Part shown: in pieces, positions 45,332-53,639 of the stretch
How the letters are laid out: each line of letters begins with the position of its first letter
Position numbering within the stretch: position 1 is the first letter of the stretch
DNA from: Pseudoprimorskyibacter insulae
GTDB taxonomy: Bacteria > Pseudomonadota > Alphaproteobacteria > Rhodobacterales > Rhodobacteraceae
NCBI RefSeq assembly: GCF_900302505.1
Contig: NZ_OMOJ01000014.1
Location: forward strand, 1-64,000
DNA length: 64,000 bases
Reading direction: 5' to 3'
Position numbers and translations under genes: made by a program
Notes under the pieces: generated by a model
The model's input: only the letters and a program-made list of their open reading frames with translations
The model's database searches: none
What the model was told of the DNA's origin: nothing

Positions 45332-47308
45332 ATGAGCTTCAACATCACCATCGACTATCGGTTCGACACCTCAGGTTTCTTCGACAACCCCGACGCCCGC
45401 GCCGCGCTAGAGGCCGCCGCCGACGCGTGGGAGGCCCTGATCCAAGACGAATTCGACGACGTGCCAACCGGCACAGTCTTTACCATCGCCAATCCCTCGG
45501 ACCGCAATCAGACCGTCAGCATCACGCTGGATGCGCCGATTGACGATCTGTTGCTGTTTGCCGGGGCCTATGCGCTGAACGGGCCGCTGGGGCTTGGCGG
45601 CTATAACGGTTCCAGCGCGGATGGCGATATCTACAAGGCCCGCCTGTCGAGCGATTTCCGCGGCACCGGCCCGGTGACCGATTTCGAACCCTTCGTCGGC
45701 ACCGTTAGCTTTGACACCGCTGCCACCTGGAATTTCGATCTGGCCGGGCCGGTATCTGGCAAGAACGATTTCTACAGCGTCGCCTTGCATGAAATCGCCC
45801 ATGTTCTGGGGATTGGATCAGCGCCGATCTTTGACAGCATCGGCGCGGGCGCCCTGTTCAACGGGCCGAACGCGCTGGCGGTGACCAATGGCGTGGGCAT
45901 CCCGCTGGAAGGCGATATCAGCCATATCCAAGAAGACTACGCCTCGGACGCTACGCTGATGGATCCGCGCCTGACCACCGGGTCGCGCACCGTCCCCACC
46001 ACATATGATTTGGCGATCTTGGCCGATATCGGCTATGAAATCGCCGGTTACACCAAGCAAGGCAGCACCCCTGAAATCGTCACCACAGGCGATGATATCA
46101 CCGTCTTTGGCACCAACCTTGGCGACCTGATCGACGGGCTGGCGGGGAATGACCAGATCCAGGGCGATGCCGGCAGTGACACGCTTTTGGGCGGGTCGGG
46201 CAATGACACGCTCTTTGGTCAGACCGGCGATGACAGCCTGTCGGGCAACGCGGGCGATGACATGCTGATCGGCGGGTCGGGCAATGACACGCTGCTCAAT
46301 AGTCTGGGCACGGATACGCTCTTTGGTCAGGACGGGGCGGATGTGTTTGAAATCCGCGCCTTTGGTGGCGGCAAGGCCAACCTGTCGGATTTCGATCTGG
46401 CCCAGGACAAGATCAGGTTTGTCGATTCAGGCTTTGCCAGCAAACAGGCCGTGCTTCAGTCGGTCACCAAGAACTTCACCAATGTCTCGACCATCACCCT
46501 GAGCGATGGCACCCGCGTGGATGTCTTCCACAATAACCAATCCGGCACGCCGCTGACGGTGGACCATTTTGAGCTGGTCAGCACCGCCCTGCCCCAAGGC
46601 ACCGCTGGCAATGACCGGCTGGAAGGCACCGACCAGAACGACACGCTGGAAGGTCTGGAAGGCAATGACACGCTGCTGGGGCTTGGCGGCGATGACAGCC
46701 TGCTGGGCGGCGATGGGGCCGATACGCTCAATGGCGGGGATGGCAATGACACCATCCGCGGCGGCAGCACCGAGGCCGACATACGCGACATCGTTTTCGG
46801 CGGCGCGGGCAACGATCTGATCGATGGCGGCTACGGCAATGACGAATTGCGCGGCGACGCGGGCGATGACAGCATCGAGGGCGGTTACGGTGTGGATACC
46901 GTCATTGGCGGCGACGGCAACGATGTGCTGACCGGGTCGGCTTGGTCCGATCTGATCTTCGGTGGTAATGGCAACGATTTCATCAACGGGGGCTTCGGCT
47001 TTGACCGGGTGAATGGCGGCGCAGGCGCGGATAAGTTCTTCCACACCGGCAACGCGGGCCATGGCAGCGACTGGATTCAGGACTATGACGCCGCACAGGG
47101 CGATGTGCTGTTCTACGGCGCAGCCGCGACCAAGTCCGATTTCCTGGTGCAGCGCGCCACCACGACCAGCGCCGGATCGAACACCGTGCAAGAGGTGTTC
47201 ATCACCCACAAAACCACGGGCGTTCTGCTTTGGGCGCTTGTCGATGGCGACGCCCAGACATCGCTGAACGTCCAAGCTGCCGGGCAGGTGTTCGACCTGC
47301 TGGCCTGA
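45332..47308 (+). CDS. Metzincin-like metalloprotease with RTX repeats
   Basis: A 658-aa secreted-type protein. Residues 1-260: protease-like domain with HEIAHVLGIG (His153, Glu154, His157), a Met-turn candidate LMDP (Met210) and a distal His198 (ISHIQED) that may be the third zinc ligand, since the residue normally occupied by His or Asp in HExxHxxGxxH is Ser163. Residues 275-335 and 440-560 hold RTX rows, and the last 160 form the shared C-terminal module. ATG 45332 is supported by AAGGAGG at 45320-45326. It could process matrix or adhesin proteins. Tandem with the preceding RTX gene. Confidence 0.84.
   Translation: MSFNITIDYRFDTSGFFDNPDARAALEAAADAWEALIQDEFDDVPTGTVFTIANPSDRNQTVSITLDAPIDDLLLFAGAYALNGPLGLGGYNGSSADGDIYKARLSSDFRGTGPVTDFEPFVGTVSFDTAATWNFDLAGPVSGKNDFYSVALHEIAHVLGIGSAPIFDSIGAGALFNGPNALAVTNGVGIPLEGDISHIQEDYASDATLMDPRLTTGSRTVPTTYDLAILADIGYEIAGYTKQGSTPEIVTTGDDITVFGTNLGDLIDGLAGNDQIQGDAGSDTLLGGSGNDTLFGQTGDDSLSGNAGDDMLIGGSGNDTLLNSLGTDTLFGQDGADVFEIRAFGGGKANLSDFDLAQDKIRFVDSGFASKQAVLQSVTKNFTNVSTITLSDGTRVDVFHNNQSGTPLTVDHFELVSTALPQGTAGNDRLEGTDQNDTLEGLEGNDTLLGLGGDDSLLGGDGADTLNGGDGNDTIRGGSTEADIRDIVFGGAGNDLIDGGYGNDELRGDAGDDSIEGGYGVDTVIGGDGNDVLTGSAWSDLIFGGNGNDFINGGFGFDRVNGGAGADKFFHTGNAGHGSDWIQDYDAAQGDVLFYGAAATKSDFLVQRATTTSAGSNTVQEVFITHKTTGVLLWALVDGDAQTSLNVQAAGQVFDLLA
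46826..47308 (+). repeat. 483-bp near-identical direct repeat, copy 2 (end of protease-RTX gene)
   Basis: Partner of 44697-45179. The copies differ mainly in the second half, for example where TTASAGAD in copy 1 corresponds to TTTSAGSN in copy 2. Recombination between the copies would delete 2.1 kb and fuse the two genes in frame. Confidence 0.85.
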
Positions 47309-47335
47309 GGCCCCCTACCCGATCAGAGCCTGTTA

Positions 47336-47363
47336 CAGAGTCTTTCGCATGCGAAAGACTCTG
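47336..47363. repeat. 28-bp perfect palindrome with CTTTCGC-AT-GCGAAAG core
   Basis: CAGAGTCTTTCGC (47336 on) and its mirror image end at 47363 in GACTCTG; the whole is a perfect palindrome between two convergent genes. It could act as a terminator hairpin, but no T run follows on either strand. Its 16-bp core (47342-47357) recurs, with different central bases, at 53598-53613 and 57061-57076, near and inside the partition/replication genes, so a protein-binding site is more likely. Confidence 0.75.
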
Positions 47364-47368
47364 ATCCC

Positions 47369-48358
47369 TTAGGCGTGGCGCATTTCATAAGCCATCCGGC
47401 GGCCCATCCGCACCCAGAACGAACTGGGCACTTCGTTGCGGAACAGGGTCAGCCCATCGGGCGTGGCCGGGGTCAGCTTGAAATCGGGCTGATAGGGCGC
47501 GCGGCGCTTGCGCAGGTCTTCGTTGCGCGTGTCATAGTGATCTTTCAACGCGCGAAACTCTTCGCGGGTGAACAGGCACGGCTTGACCTTGTCGCCAAAC
47601 TCGGCCCGCATCGCCTCGGTCGCCATGGCCACCAACCAATCAGGCGCGGCATAGGGTTCGGACAGGATATTGCCCGCCCATGAGGCCAGCGACATGGGCG
47701 AGGCATTGGACATGCCCTCATTGACCACCTCAAGCTGGTCCACCGTCAGATCCACGCCCATGTGGCGCAGGAAGCTGCCGATGATGCCGCCCTCTGCCTT
47801 ACGGCAGCTGTCAAAATCCATCAGCGTGATCTGTTCAGGCTTAAAGGTCGCCTCCAGGCAATCCAGCAATCCGTTGTAATCGACCCAAAGCCCCTCGATC
47901 GTGCCGCTGTCGATGATCGGCGCCACCAGTTCAGGCGGGCGCGGCGGGATGCGGCTTTTGGAGACTTCCAGATAAACCGATTGCAGGAACTGCCACTGGG
48001 TGCGCAGCACGCAGATCACCTCGATCTCATCAAAGGCCGACAGCGCATCGCGGATCTTGTCCATCTCACTGAGCGAACGGTTGCGGGAAAACTCCTCGCT
48101 GCTCAGGAGCAGGGTCTGATTCCCCTCGGCATGGGCCGCGGCCAATTCCTCAAGCGTGCCCATACTGCCCTTGGGCAGTTCATAGACCTTTGGCCGGCCA
48201 TCCCAGTTCAGCACCAGCCCGTGATGTCCGGTGTGTTTGTTCAGGCGCGGATAGACCACCCCATGCTCGGCCAATAGGGCCGAGTTTTCCCAGAGCATAT
48301 CCTGAAGCGTGGTGGTGGCGGTTTTATGGGTGCCTATATGCAGAATGACTTTGGACAC
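47369..48358 (-). CDS. Sulfotransferase family protein
   Basis: A 329-aa P-loop protein. HIGTHKTATTTLQ (residues 7-19) is the 5'-phosphosulfate-binding loop of PAPS-dependent sulfotransferases, and VICVLRTQWQFLQSVYLEV near 115-135 fits the 3'-phosphate-binding region (R..S). The remaining 180 residues are helical. Such enzymes in capsule loci add sulfate to sugars, so sulfation of the exported polysaccharide is plausible. It starts at a GTG (48358) without a strong ribosome site; no better start is visible. It follows the RgpF-WbsX gene by 26 bases on the same strand. Confidence 0.8.
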   Translation of the reverse strand: MSKVILHIGTHKTATTTLQDMLWENSALLAEHGVVYPRLNKHTGHHGLVLNWDGRPKVYELPKGSMGTLEELAAAHAEGNQTLLLSSEEFSRNRSLSEMDKIRDALSAFDEIEVICVLRTQWQFLQSVYLEVSKSRIPPRPPELVAPIIDSGTIEGLWVDYNGLLDCLEATFKPEQITLMDFDSCRKAEGGIIGSFLRHMGVDLTVDQLEVVNEGMSNASPMSLASWAGNILSEPYAAPDWLVAMATEAMRAEFGDKVKPCLFTREEFRALKDHYDTRNEDLRKRRAPYQPDFKLTPATPDGLTLFRNEVPSSFWVRMGRRMAYEMRHA

Positions 48359-48384
48359 GATGGGCTCTGGCCTCTTTTTTCTGG

Positions 48385-50694
48385 TTATGCCTTGGCTTTC
48401 CGCGCGGCCTTCTTCGGGGCGGTCTTGGCAGGCTTCGGCGCGGGGGCCGCATCTGCCTTGGCCCCACGGCCAATGGTGCGCTGACGCAGCTCTTGCAGGT
48501 AAAGATCGCCATAGATCGTCGTCGGTTCAAGCACCGCTTTTTCCGCCCATTCGTTCCAGGCGTTCACGAACAGCTCTTGCCGGTACGATGTGGGCAGGCG
48601 GTGCTTGGCAATCCGGCGCAACCAATAGCCAAAGCGCGCGGGGTTGGCCCCATAGGCGATATGCGCCTTCAGGCCACGGCGGGCGGTGTTGTCCCAGCTG
48701 GGCATCGCGCCGACGATGGTGTTTTCGGGCAGGCTGGCGACGTAGTCTTCGTTGACCGACTTGGCGATGACCTTGTTGTAATCGTAGATCAGCCCTTCGA
48801 AGGCACCATGCACCTCGCGGCCAAGATGGTTGCCCAAAGGCCCGCCGAACAGGAAATCCTCGCCGGTGACAAGCCCGTGCGGCGGCATTTCCACCCAGAA
48901 GTCAAAGATGTCATCCGCAACCGGGTTCTCGCCATCGACGTGGAAGCAGACAGCGCCCAGCTCGACCTCACCGATGCCGGCCTTGCGCCATGCCTCGCGC
49001 ATCCGCGCAACGCTGCCTGCGGGGTCGGGCATGTCTTCGGGGCGGTAGATCATGAAACGCGGGCGCGTGCCATCGGGGCGCATATAGCGGGCATCGCGCA
49101 TATAGGGCAGGCTGTCTTCGACCAGCTTGTCTTCGAAGCCGTCCTTATAGGTCTGCTCCAGCAGCACCGTGCCCGACAGACCATCCCAGTTGCGCCGCCA
49201 GCTTTCATTGGCCCAGCACAGGTAGAAGGGGAAATCGATGTCGGGGCGCTTTAGCAGACGGTCCAGCGGCTGTTCCAGCACGCGGCGGCCATCGAACCAG
49301 TAGTGATAGACACAGAACGCGTCGATCCCGGCCTCTTTGGCCAGCTTGGCCTGTTCGCCCAGGGTTTCGGTGACGCGCAGATCGTAAAAGCCCAAGTCAG
49401 ACGGGATCAGCGGCTGGGTGTGACCGGCAAACAGGCTTTGCGCTGCGACAGTGCCGCGCCATTCGGTAAAGCCCTTGCCCCACCAGGCATCGTTTTCCGC
49501 GATCGGGTGGAACTGCGGCAGGTAGAACGCGCTGGTGAAGGCCGGGCGCGGCAGCGGTTCGGGCGCGGGTGCCTTGGCTTTTTCGACCAGCTGCGTGGTC
49601 TGCACGACCCCCTGCCCCGCCGACATGGCCAGAAAGCCCATGGTCCGTTCCAGCGCATGGGCCAGCGTGCCATCGACCTGCGCGGTTTCAAGGTCGAAAT
49701 GCCCCTCTTCGAGACGCATCGCCTTGAGCAGCCCGAGCATCAGCGGCGTCATCCAATAGATCGACCCGGCCGGGAAGCTGAGGATGTCCCAACCGATTTC
49801 GATCTCAAGGCGGCGCATCAGATGCTGGGTGATCTCATAGTTGGAGCCCCACCATTCGGTGCCGGTGAAATGCTGACCATCGGCCACCCAGAAGGCGCTG
49901 TCGGGATCGGCCAGGAAGGTGTCCAGCAGCTCTTGCAGGCCCTCTTCGGGCAGGATGCCGCCCACCAGATGCTGACGCCAATGGTCGCCATCTTCGCGGT
50001 GCGGGGATTTCTTGGTGTGGATCTTGGCCACGGCCTCATAGCCGTCCAGACCGCCGGAATTGACCAGCGTCATAAAGGGCAGGATATCACGGCCCCGGTT
50101 CGGCACCGGCAGGATCGTGGCGCTGGGGAATTGCTGCTGGATCTCGGCACTCAGCGCGTCGCTTTCCTCGCCCCGATAGGTGAGGGTGACAAAGAGGTCG
50201 AAATCAATCGGCAGATTGGCCAGACGCTCGGCGAATTCCGGCCAGACGTCGGGATAATAGATATGCGCCACGACGGCATAGCGGGCGCGGGTCCGCTCCG
50301 GATCGAATCGCAGCACCTTGCGTTCGACCTGCGGCAGCTCTTCGACCTTGGGCAATTCCTTGGTGACCCGCGATTCCTTATGCCCGCCGATCACGTAATG
50401 ATAAAAGGGCGACATCCCCAGCGCATCCACATCCGGGTTGTAGCGCAGATAGGCACGGGGCGAGAAATCGGGGTTCGGCCGATAGCCGCGCTTTTCGCCA
50501 TAAACGATGTAATGGCGCAGCGGAAACCTGTGGAACCACGGGTGGATGGCCGGGTAGGCGCCTTTGTAGAAGACCGGATCAAACAGATCTGTGGCTTTGG
50601 CGGCTTTTAGAAACGCACGTTCTTCTTTGGTCAGAAACAGAACACGCAGAAAGCGGGAAATCCGCGCGAACGGGCTGTTCAAATCTTCGGTCAT
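48385..50694 (-). CDS. RgpF-like / WbsX-like fusion glycosyltransferase
   Basis: A 769-aa protein. Residues 36-115: two WY..YPDV module copies (LFDPVFYKGAYPAI, FSPRAYLRYNPDV). About 135-375: rhamnan synthesis protein F (RgpF) domain, with VVAHIYYPDVWPEFAERL, PNRGRDILPFM, HTKKSPH and FPAGSIYWM. About 390-745: WbsX-like domain, with AFYLPQFHPIAENDAWWGKG, GFTEWRG, FCVYHYWFDGRRVLE, FYLCWANESWRRNWDG and FVNAWNEWAE. A lysine/alanine tail (APKKAARKAKA) ends it. RgpF-type enzymes act on rhamnose polymers and WbsX proteins are found in polysaccharide loci. Likely transfers rhamnose or a related sugar. Confidence 0.88.
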   Translation of the reverse strand: MTEDLNSPFARISRFLRVLFLTKEERAFLKAAKATDLFDPVFYKGAYPAIHPWFHRFPLRHYIVYGEKRGYRPNPDFSPRAYLRYNPDVDALGMSPFYHYVIGGHKESRVTKELPKVEELPQVERKVLRFDPERTRARYAVVAHIYYPDVWPEFAERLANLPIDFDLFVTLTYRGEESDALSAEIQQQFPSATILPVPNRGRDILPFMTLVNSGGLDGYEAVAKIHTKKSPHREDGDHWRQHLVGGILPEEGLQELLDTFLADPDSAFWVADGQHFTGTEWWGSNYEITQHLMRRLEIEIGWDILSFPAGSIYWMTPLMLGLLKAMRLEEGHFDLETAQVDGTLAHALERTMGFLAMSAGQGVVQTTQLVEKAKAPAPEPLPRPAFTSAFYLPQFHPIAENDAWWGKGFTEWRGTVAAQSLFAGHTQPLIPSDLGFYDLRVTETLGEQAKLAKEAGIDAFCVYHYWFDGRRVLEQPLDRLLKRPDIDFPFYLCWANESWRRNWDGLSGTVLLEQTYKDGFEDKLVEDSLPYMRDARYMRPDGTRPRFMIYRPEDMPDPAGSVARMREAWRKAGIGEVELGAVCFHVDGENPVADDIFDFWVEMPPHGLVTGEDFLFGGPLGNHLGREVHGAFEGLIYDYNKVIAKSVNEDYVASLPENTIVGAMPSWDNTARRGLKAHIAYGANPARFGYWLRRIAKHRLPTSYRQELFVNAWNEWAEKAVLEPTTIYGDLYLQELRQRTIGRGAKADAAPAPKPAKTAPKKAARKAKA

Positions 50695-50767
50695 ATGAAT
50701 TTGGTCCTACTTGCAGACCTGCACGGAATAGCAACGCCCCCCGGCAGTGGCAAACGCTTTTGCCCCC

Positions 50768-51571
50768 TTACGCGCCCTCATCCAGAATGATCGCGTGGAA
50801 CCGATGCAAAAGCAGCATCCCAAGCGCGCTCAGAACCAATGCGACGGCGTAGACGTACAGCTCGGACACATGGACCGCGTCATATGTGTCATAGATGCCC
50901 CGGCGCAGCATCATGATCGGATGGGCGAACGGGTTCCACAGCAGCATCGAGCGGATATGTTCGGGCAGGGGATCAAGCAGAAAGAAAATGCCCGAGACAA
51001 TGAACAAAGGCCGGTTCAGCACCGACCAGATGAATTGCCACAGGTGGAACATGCTCATCAGATAGCAATTCACCACCCCCACCCCAAAGCCAAGCGCCGT
51101 GGCCATGGCAAAAGCGCGGGCGCAATCCAGATAATTCACCCGGTATTCACCGCCAAACAGAACCGCCGTCAGAACCAGCAAGGCCACGGTGATGATCACC
51201 TGCGTCAGCGTGTTCAGAAACAGCCGGGCCATGATCGCATCGACATAGGTCACGCCCGGATAGGACAGCAGCGGCTTGGAATAACGGATCGCCACCCCCA
51301 CCTTGGCCGAGGTCGTCTGATACATGACGAAGGGCAGCATGCCGGTGGCAAAGAACAGCGGAAAGTTCGATCCCAATGGCGGGGTCCGGGCAATCATGCC
51401 AAAGACCGCCGTCATCACCAGAATCCCGCCAATCGGTTCGGCGAAGGCCCAGACATAGCCGCCGGGGGACCGGCCGTAGGTCGTGCTCATTTCCCGCAGC
51501 ATCAGCGCAAAGACCGATCGGAAGAACACAAATCGCGGTTTGGCAATCACTGCGTCTGACACGCGCCCCAC
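50768..51571 (-). CDS. kpsM: Capsular polysaccharide ABC transporter permease
   Basis: A 267-aa ABC-2 type membrane protein with about six hydrophobic segments (for example GGILVMTAVFGMIA, VIITVALLVLTAVLFGG, LYVYAVALVLSALGMLLL). It contains the KpsM/Wzm family region SPGGYVWAFAEPIGG and WNPFAHPIMMLRRGIYD near the C-terminus. It would form the inner-membrane channel with the ATPase KpsT (52906). The start is taken as GTG 51571; a GTG three codons later (51562) is equally possible. The gene is divergent from the kpsE-like gene. Confidence 0.92.
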   Translation of the reverse strand: MGRVSDAVIAKPRFVFFRSVFALMLREMSTTYGRSPGGYVWAFAEPIGGILVMTAVFGMIARTPPLGSNFPLFFATGMLPFVMYQTTSAKVGVAIRYSKPLLSYPGVTYVDAIMARLFLNTLTQVIITVALLVLTAVLFGGEYRVNYLDCARAFAMATALGFGVGVVNCYLMSMFHLWQFIWSVLNRPLFIVSGIFFLLDPLPEHIRSMLLWNPFAHPIMMLRRGIYDTYDAVHVSELYVYAVALVLSALGMLLLHRFHAIILDEGA

Positions 51572-51692
51572 CCTTATTCTGCCTGTCCGGCCTTTGCCGG
51601 ACCCTTGCCGGTCTAGAAGATTCCCCCTTGCATTGCGAGAGAGAAAACCCGAATTCTACCCGCATTGTATTTCATCACGTGAGGGCGGACCC

Positions 51693-52895
51693 ATTTCGCA
51701 AGCACCCGCGACCCCGCCGGCACAGCCGGCCGCTGCCCCGGCCAAGCCCAGCCCGAAGATCCCCCGGAATGCGGGCAAGGCCCGTGCCCGCAAACGGCAT
51801 TTCGTCATCCTGTTCAGCGTGTTCATGGTGGTGATCGCCCCGCTGCTGGCCACGATCCATTACCTGTATTTCGTGGCCGAGGATCAATATGCCTCCAGCT
51901 TCGGCTTTGCCGTCCGCTCTGAGGAAACCTCGCTGGCCAGTGGCCTGTTGGGCGGGCTTGCCAGCCTGTCGGGCGGCAGCAGTTCCTCCGATACGGATAT
52001 CCTTTACGAATACATCCAAAGCCGGTCCTTGGTGGAAAAGATCGACGATCAGCTGGACCTGGAGACGATCTATTCGCGCCCCGAGGCCGATCCGATCTTT
52101 GCCTATGACACGAGCGGCGAAATCGAAGATCTGGTCCGGTTCTGGAACAAGATGGTACATGTCAGCTATGCTGCGGGCAGCGGCCTGCTTGAGGTCGAGG
52201 TCAAGGCCTTCGCCCCCGAGGATGCCCTTGCCATCGCCAATGCGGTGATCGTGGAATCGACCACCATGATCAACGATCTGTCCGCCATCGCCCGCGAAGA
52301 CGCCACGCGCTATGCCCGCGAAGATCTGGAACAGGCCGTGGCCCGGCTGAAATCCGCCCGCGAGGCGCTGACCCGCTTCCGGTCGGAAACCCGCATTGTC
52401 GACCCCAGCGCCGATATTCAGGGCCAGCTTGGTCTGGTCAATTCGCTTGAGGCACAGCTGGCCGGGGCAATCATTGAACTGAACCTGCTGCTGGAAACCG
52501 CCCGCGACAGCGATCCGCGCGTCGAAACCGCGCAACGCCGCATCAGTGTCATCCAAACCCTGATCGAGGAAGAGCGCCAGAAGTTCGGCCTTGGCCGGGG
52601 CAGTGACCCTGAAAGCGGACAGGATTATTCGACCCTATTGGGCGAGTTTGAGCGCCTGACCGTCGATGTGGAATACGCCCAGAAAAGCTATCTGGCCGCC
52701 CAGACCGCGCTGGATGCCGCCCAGGCCGATGCCCAGCGTCAAAGCCGCTATCTGGCGACCTATGCCCGCCCGTCGCTGCCGCGCTCATCGCAATATCCCG
52801 AACGGTTCCAGCTGTCGGCCGTGACCGGCGCGATGCTGCTGTTGATCTGGTCGATTGGCGTGCTGATCTATTACAGCCTCCGGGATCGCCGCTGA
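51693..52895 (+). CDS. kpsE: Capsule export inner-membrane protein (KpsE-like polysaccharide co-polymerase)
   Basis: About 400 aa. A cytoplasmic Pro/Ala-rich stretch is followed by a transmembrane helix ([20 protein letters not shown]), a long periplasmic region with coiled-coil segments ([38 protein letters not shown]), and a second helix at the C-terminus ([18 protein letters not shown]) before SLRDRR. This is the two-helix layout of the PCP-3/KpsE family working with KpsMT. The start is unclear: no ATG lies in the plausible region. An ATT at 51693 has GAGGG 8 bases upstream and would give ISQAPATPP, close to a normal MSQAP; TTG 51633 is an alternative, and ATG 51483 would overlap kpsM. Confidence 0.82.
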   Translation: MSQAPATPPAQPAAAPAKPSPKIPRNAGKARARKRHFVILFSVFMVVIAPLLATIHYLYFVAEDQYASSFGFAVRSEETSLASGLLGGLASLSGGSSSSDTDILYEYIQSRSLVEKIDDQLDLETIYSRPEADPIFAYDTSGEIEDLVRFWNKMVHVSYAAGSGLLEVEVKAFAPEDALAIANAVIVESTTMINDLSAIAREDATRYAREDLEQAVARLKSAREALTRFRSETRIVDPSADIQGQLGLVNSLEAQLAGAIIELNLLLETARDSDPRVETAQRRISVIQTLIEEERQKFGLGRGSDPESGQDYSTLLGEFERLTVDVEYAQKSYLAAQTALDAAQADAQRQSRYLATYARPSLPRSSQYPERFQLSAVTGAMLLLIWSIGVLIYYSLRDRR

Positions 52896-52905
52896 GGTCC
52901 GGGCC

Positions 52906-53583
52906 ATGATCGAGCTGCGGAACCTGACCAAGATCTACCGTCTGAACGGGGTCGCCAAACCGGTGGCCCGCGACATCAGCTTTACCTTTCCATCGGGGGA
53001 ATGCGTGGGGCTGATCGGGCCGAACGGCGCGGGCAAATCCACCATGCTCAAGCTGATCGCAGGCACGATCCAGCCCGACAGCGGCGAGGTGATCCGCCAC
53101 GGATCGGTGTCTTGGCCCGTGGGCTTTGCCGGCAGTTTCCACGGCGATCTGACCGGATCGCAAAACGTGAAATTCGTCGCCCGCCTGTACGGTGTGGACA
53201 CCGATGAAATGACCGCCTTCGCCAAAGAGTTTTCCCAGCTTGGCGCGCATTTCCATCTGCCGGTGCGGACCTATTCGTCAGGCATGCGGTCGCGTCTGGC
53301 CTTTGCCATGTCCATGGCGGTGAAGTTCGACACCTATCTGATCGACGAAATCACCGCAGTGGGTGACGGCAGCTTTCAGGCCAAGAGCGAGGCCATGCTG
53401 CAAGAACGGCTCAAGACCAGCGGCGCGGTGTTCGTCTCGCACTCGCTGGCGCAGGTCGAACGGCTGTGTACCTCGGGGATCGTTTTGCAGAACGCGCGGT
53501 TCTTCTATTACGCCCGGATCGAAAAAGCGATCGAGCATTACGAACATACGATGAAGGGTAATTTCCCGCCCTGGCTGCGATAG
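52906..53583 (+). CDS. kpsT: Capsular polysaccharide ABC transporter ATP-binding protein
   Basis: A 225-aa ATPase. Walker A is GPNGAGKST (residues 39-47), the signature is [15 protein letters not shown], and Walker B is [14 protein letters not shown]. Then come the H-loop [13 protein letters not shown] and the short C-terminal part typical of KpsT. It follows the kpsE-like gene by 10 bases and is the energising half of the exporter with KpsM. No outer-membrane KpsD/Wza partner is found in the window. Confidence 0.94.
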   Translation: MIELRNLTKIYRLNGVAKPVARDISFTFPSGECVGLIGPNGAGKSTMLKLIAGTIQPDSGEVIRHGSVSWPVGFAGSFHGDLTGSQNVKFVARLYGVDTDEMTAFAKEFSQLGAHFHLPVRTYSSGMRSRLAFAMSMAVKFDTYLIDEITAVGDGSFQAKSEAMLQERLKTSGAVFVSHSLAQVERLCTSGIVLQNARFFYYARIEKAIEHYEHTMKGNFPPWLR

Positions 53584-53597
53584 CCGAAAGGCGGGAA

Positions 53598-53613
53598 CTT
53601 TCGCGCGCGAAAG
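53598..53613. repeat. 16-bp palindrome CTTTCGC-GC-GCGAAAG beside parB
   Basis: A perfect palindrome between kpsT and parB. It has the same arms as the ones at 47342-47357 and 57061-57076. A second palindrome, GTCTGATATCAGAC, lies at 53625-53638 directly past the parB stop. Close to the partition genes, the first may be a partition (parS-like) site. A terminator function for kpsT or parB is the alternative. Confidence 0.7.
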
Positions 53614-53639
53614 GTTTGCGCAGAGTCTGATATCAGACC

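Noticed and set aside
47336-47363. The 28-bp palindrome as an ordinary terminator
   Set aside because: Its position between convergent genes would fit, but it lacks a T run on either side and its core recurs elsewhere, including inside repA, so a protein-binding site is preferred; termination is not excluded.
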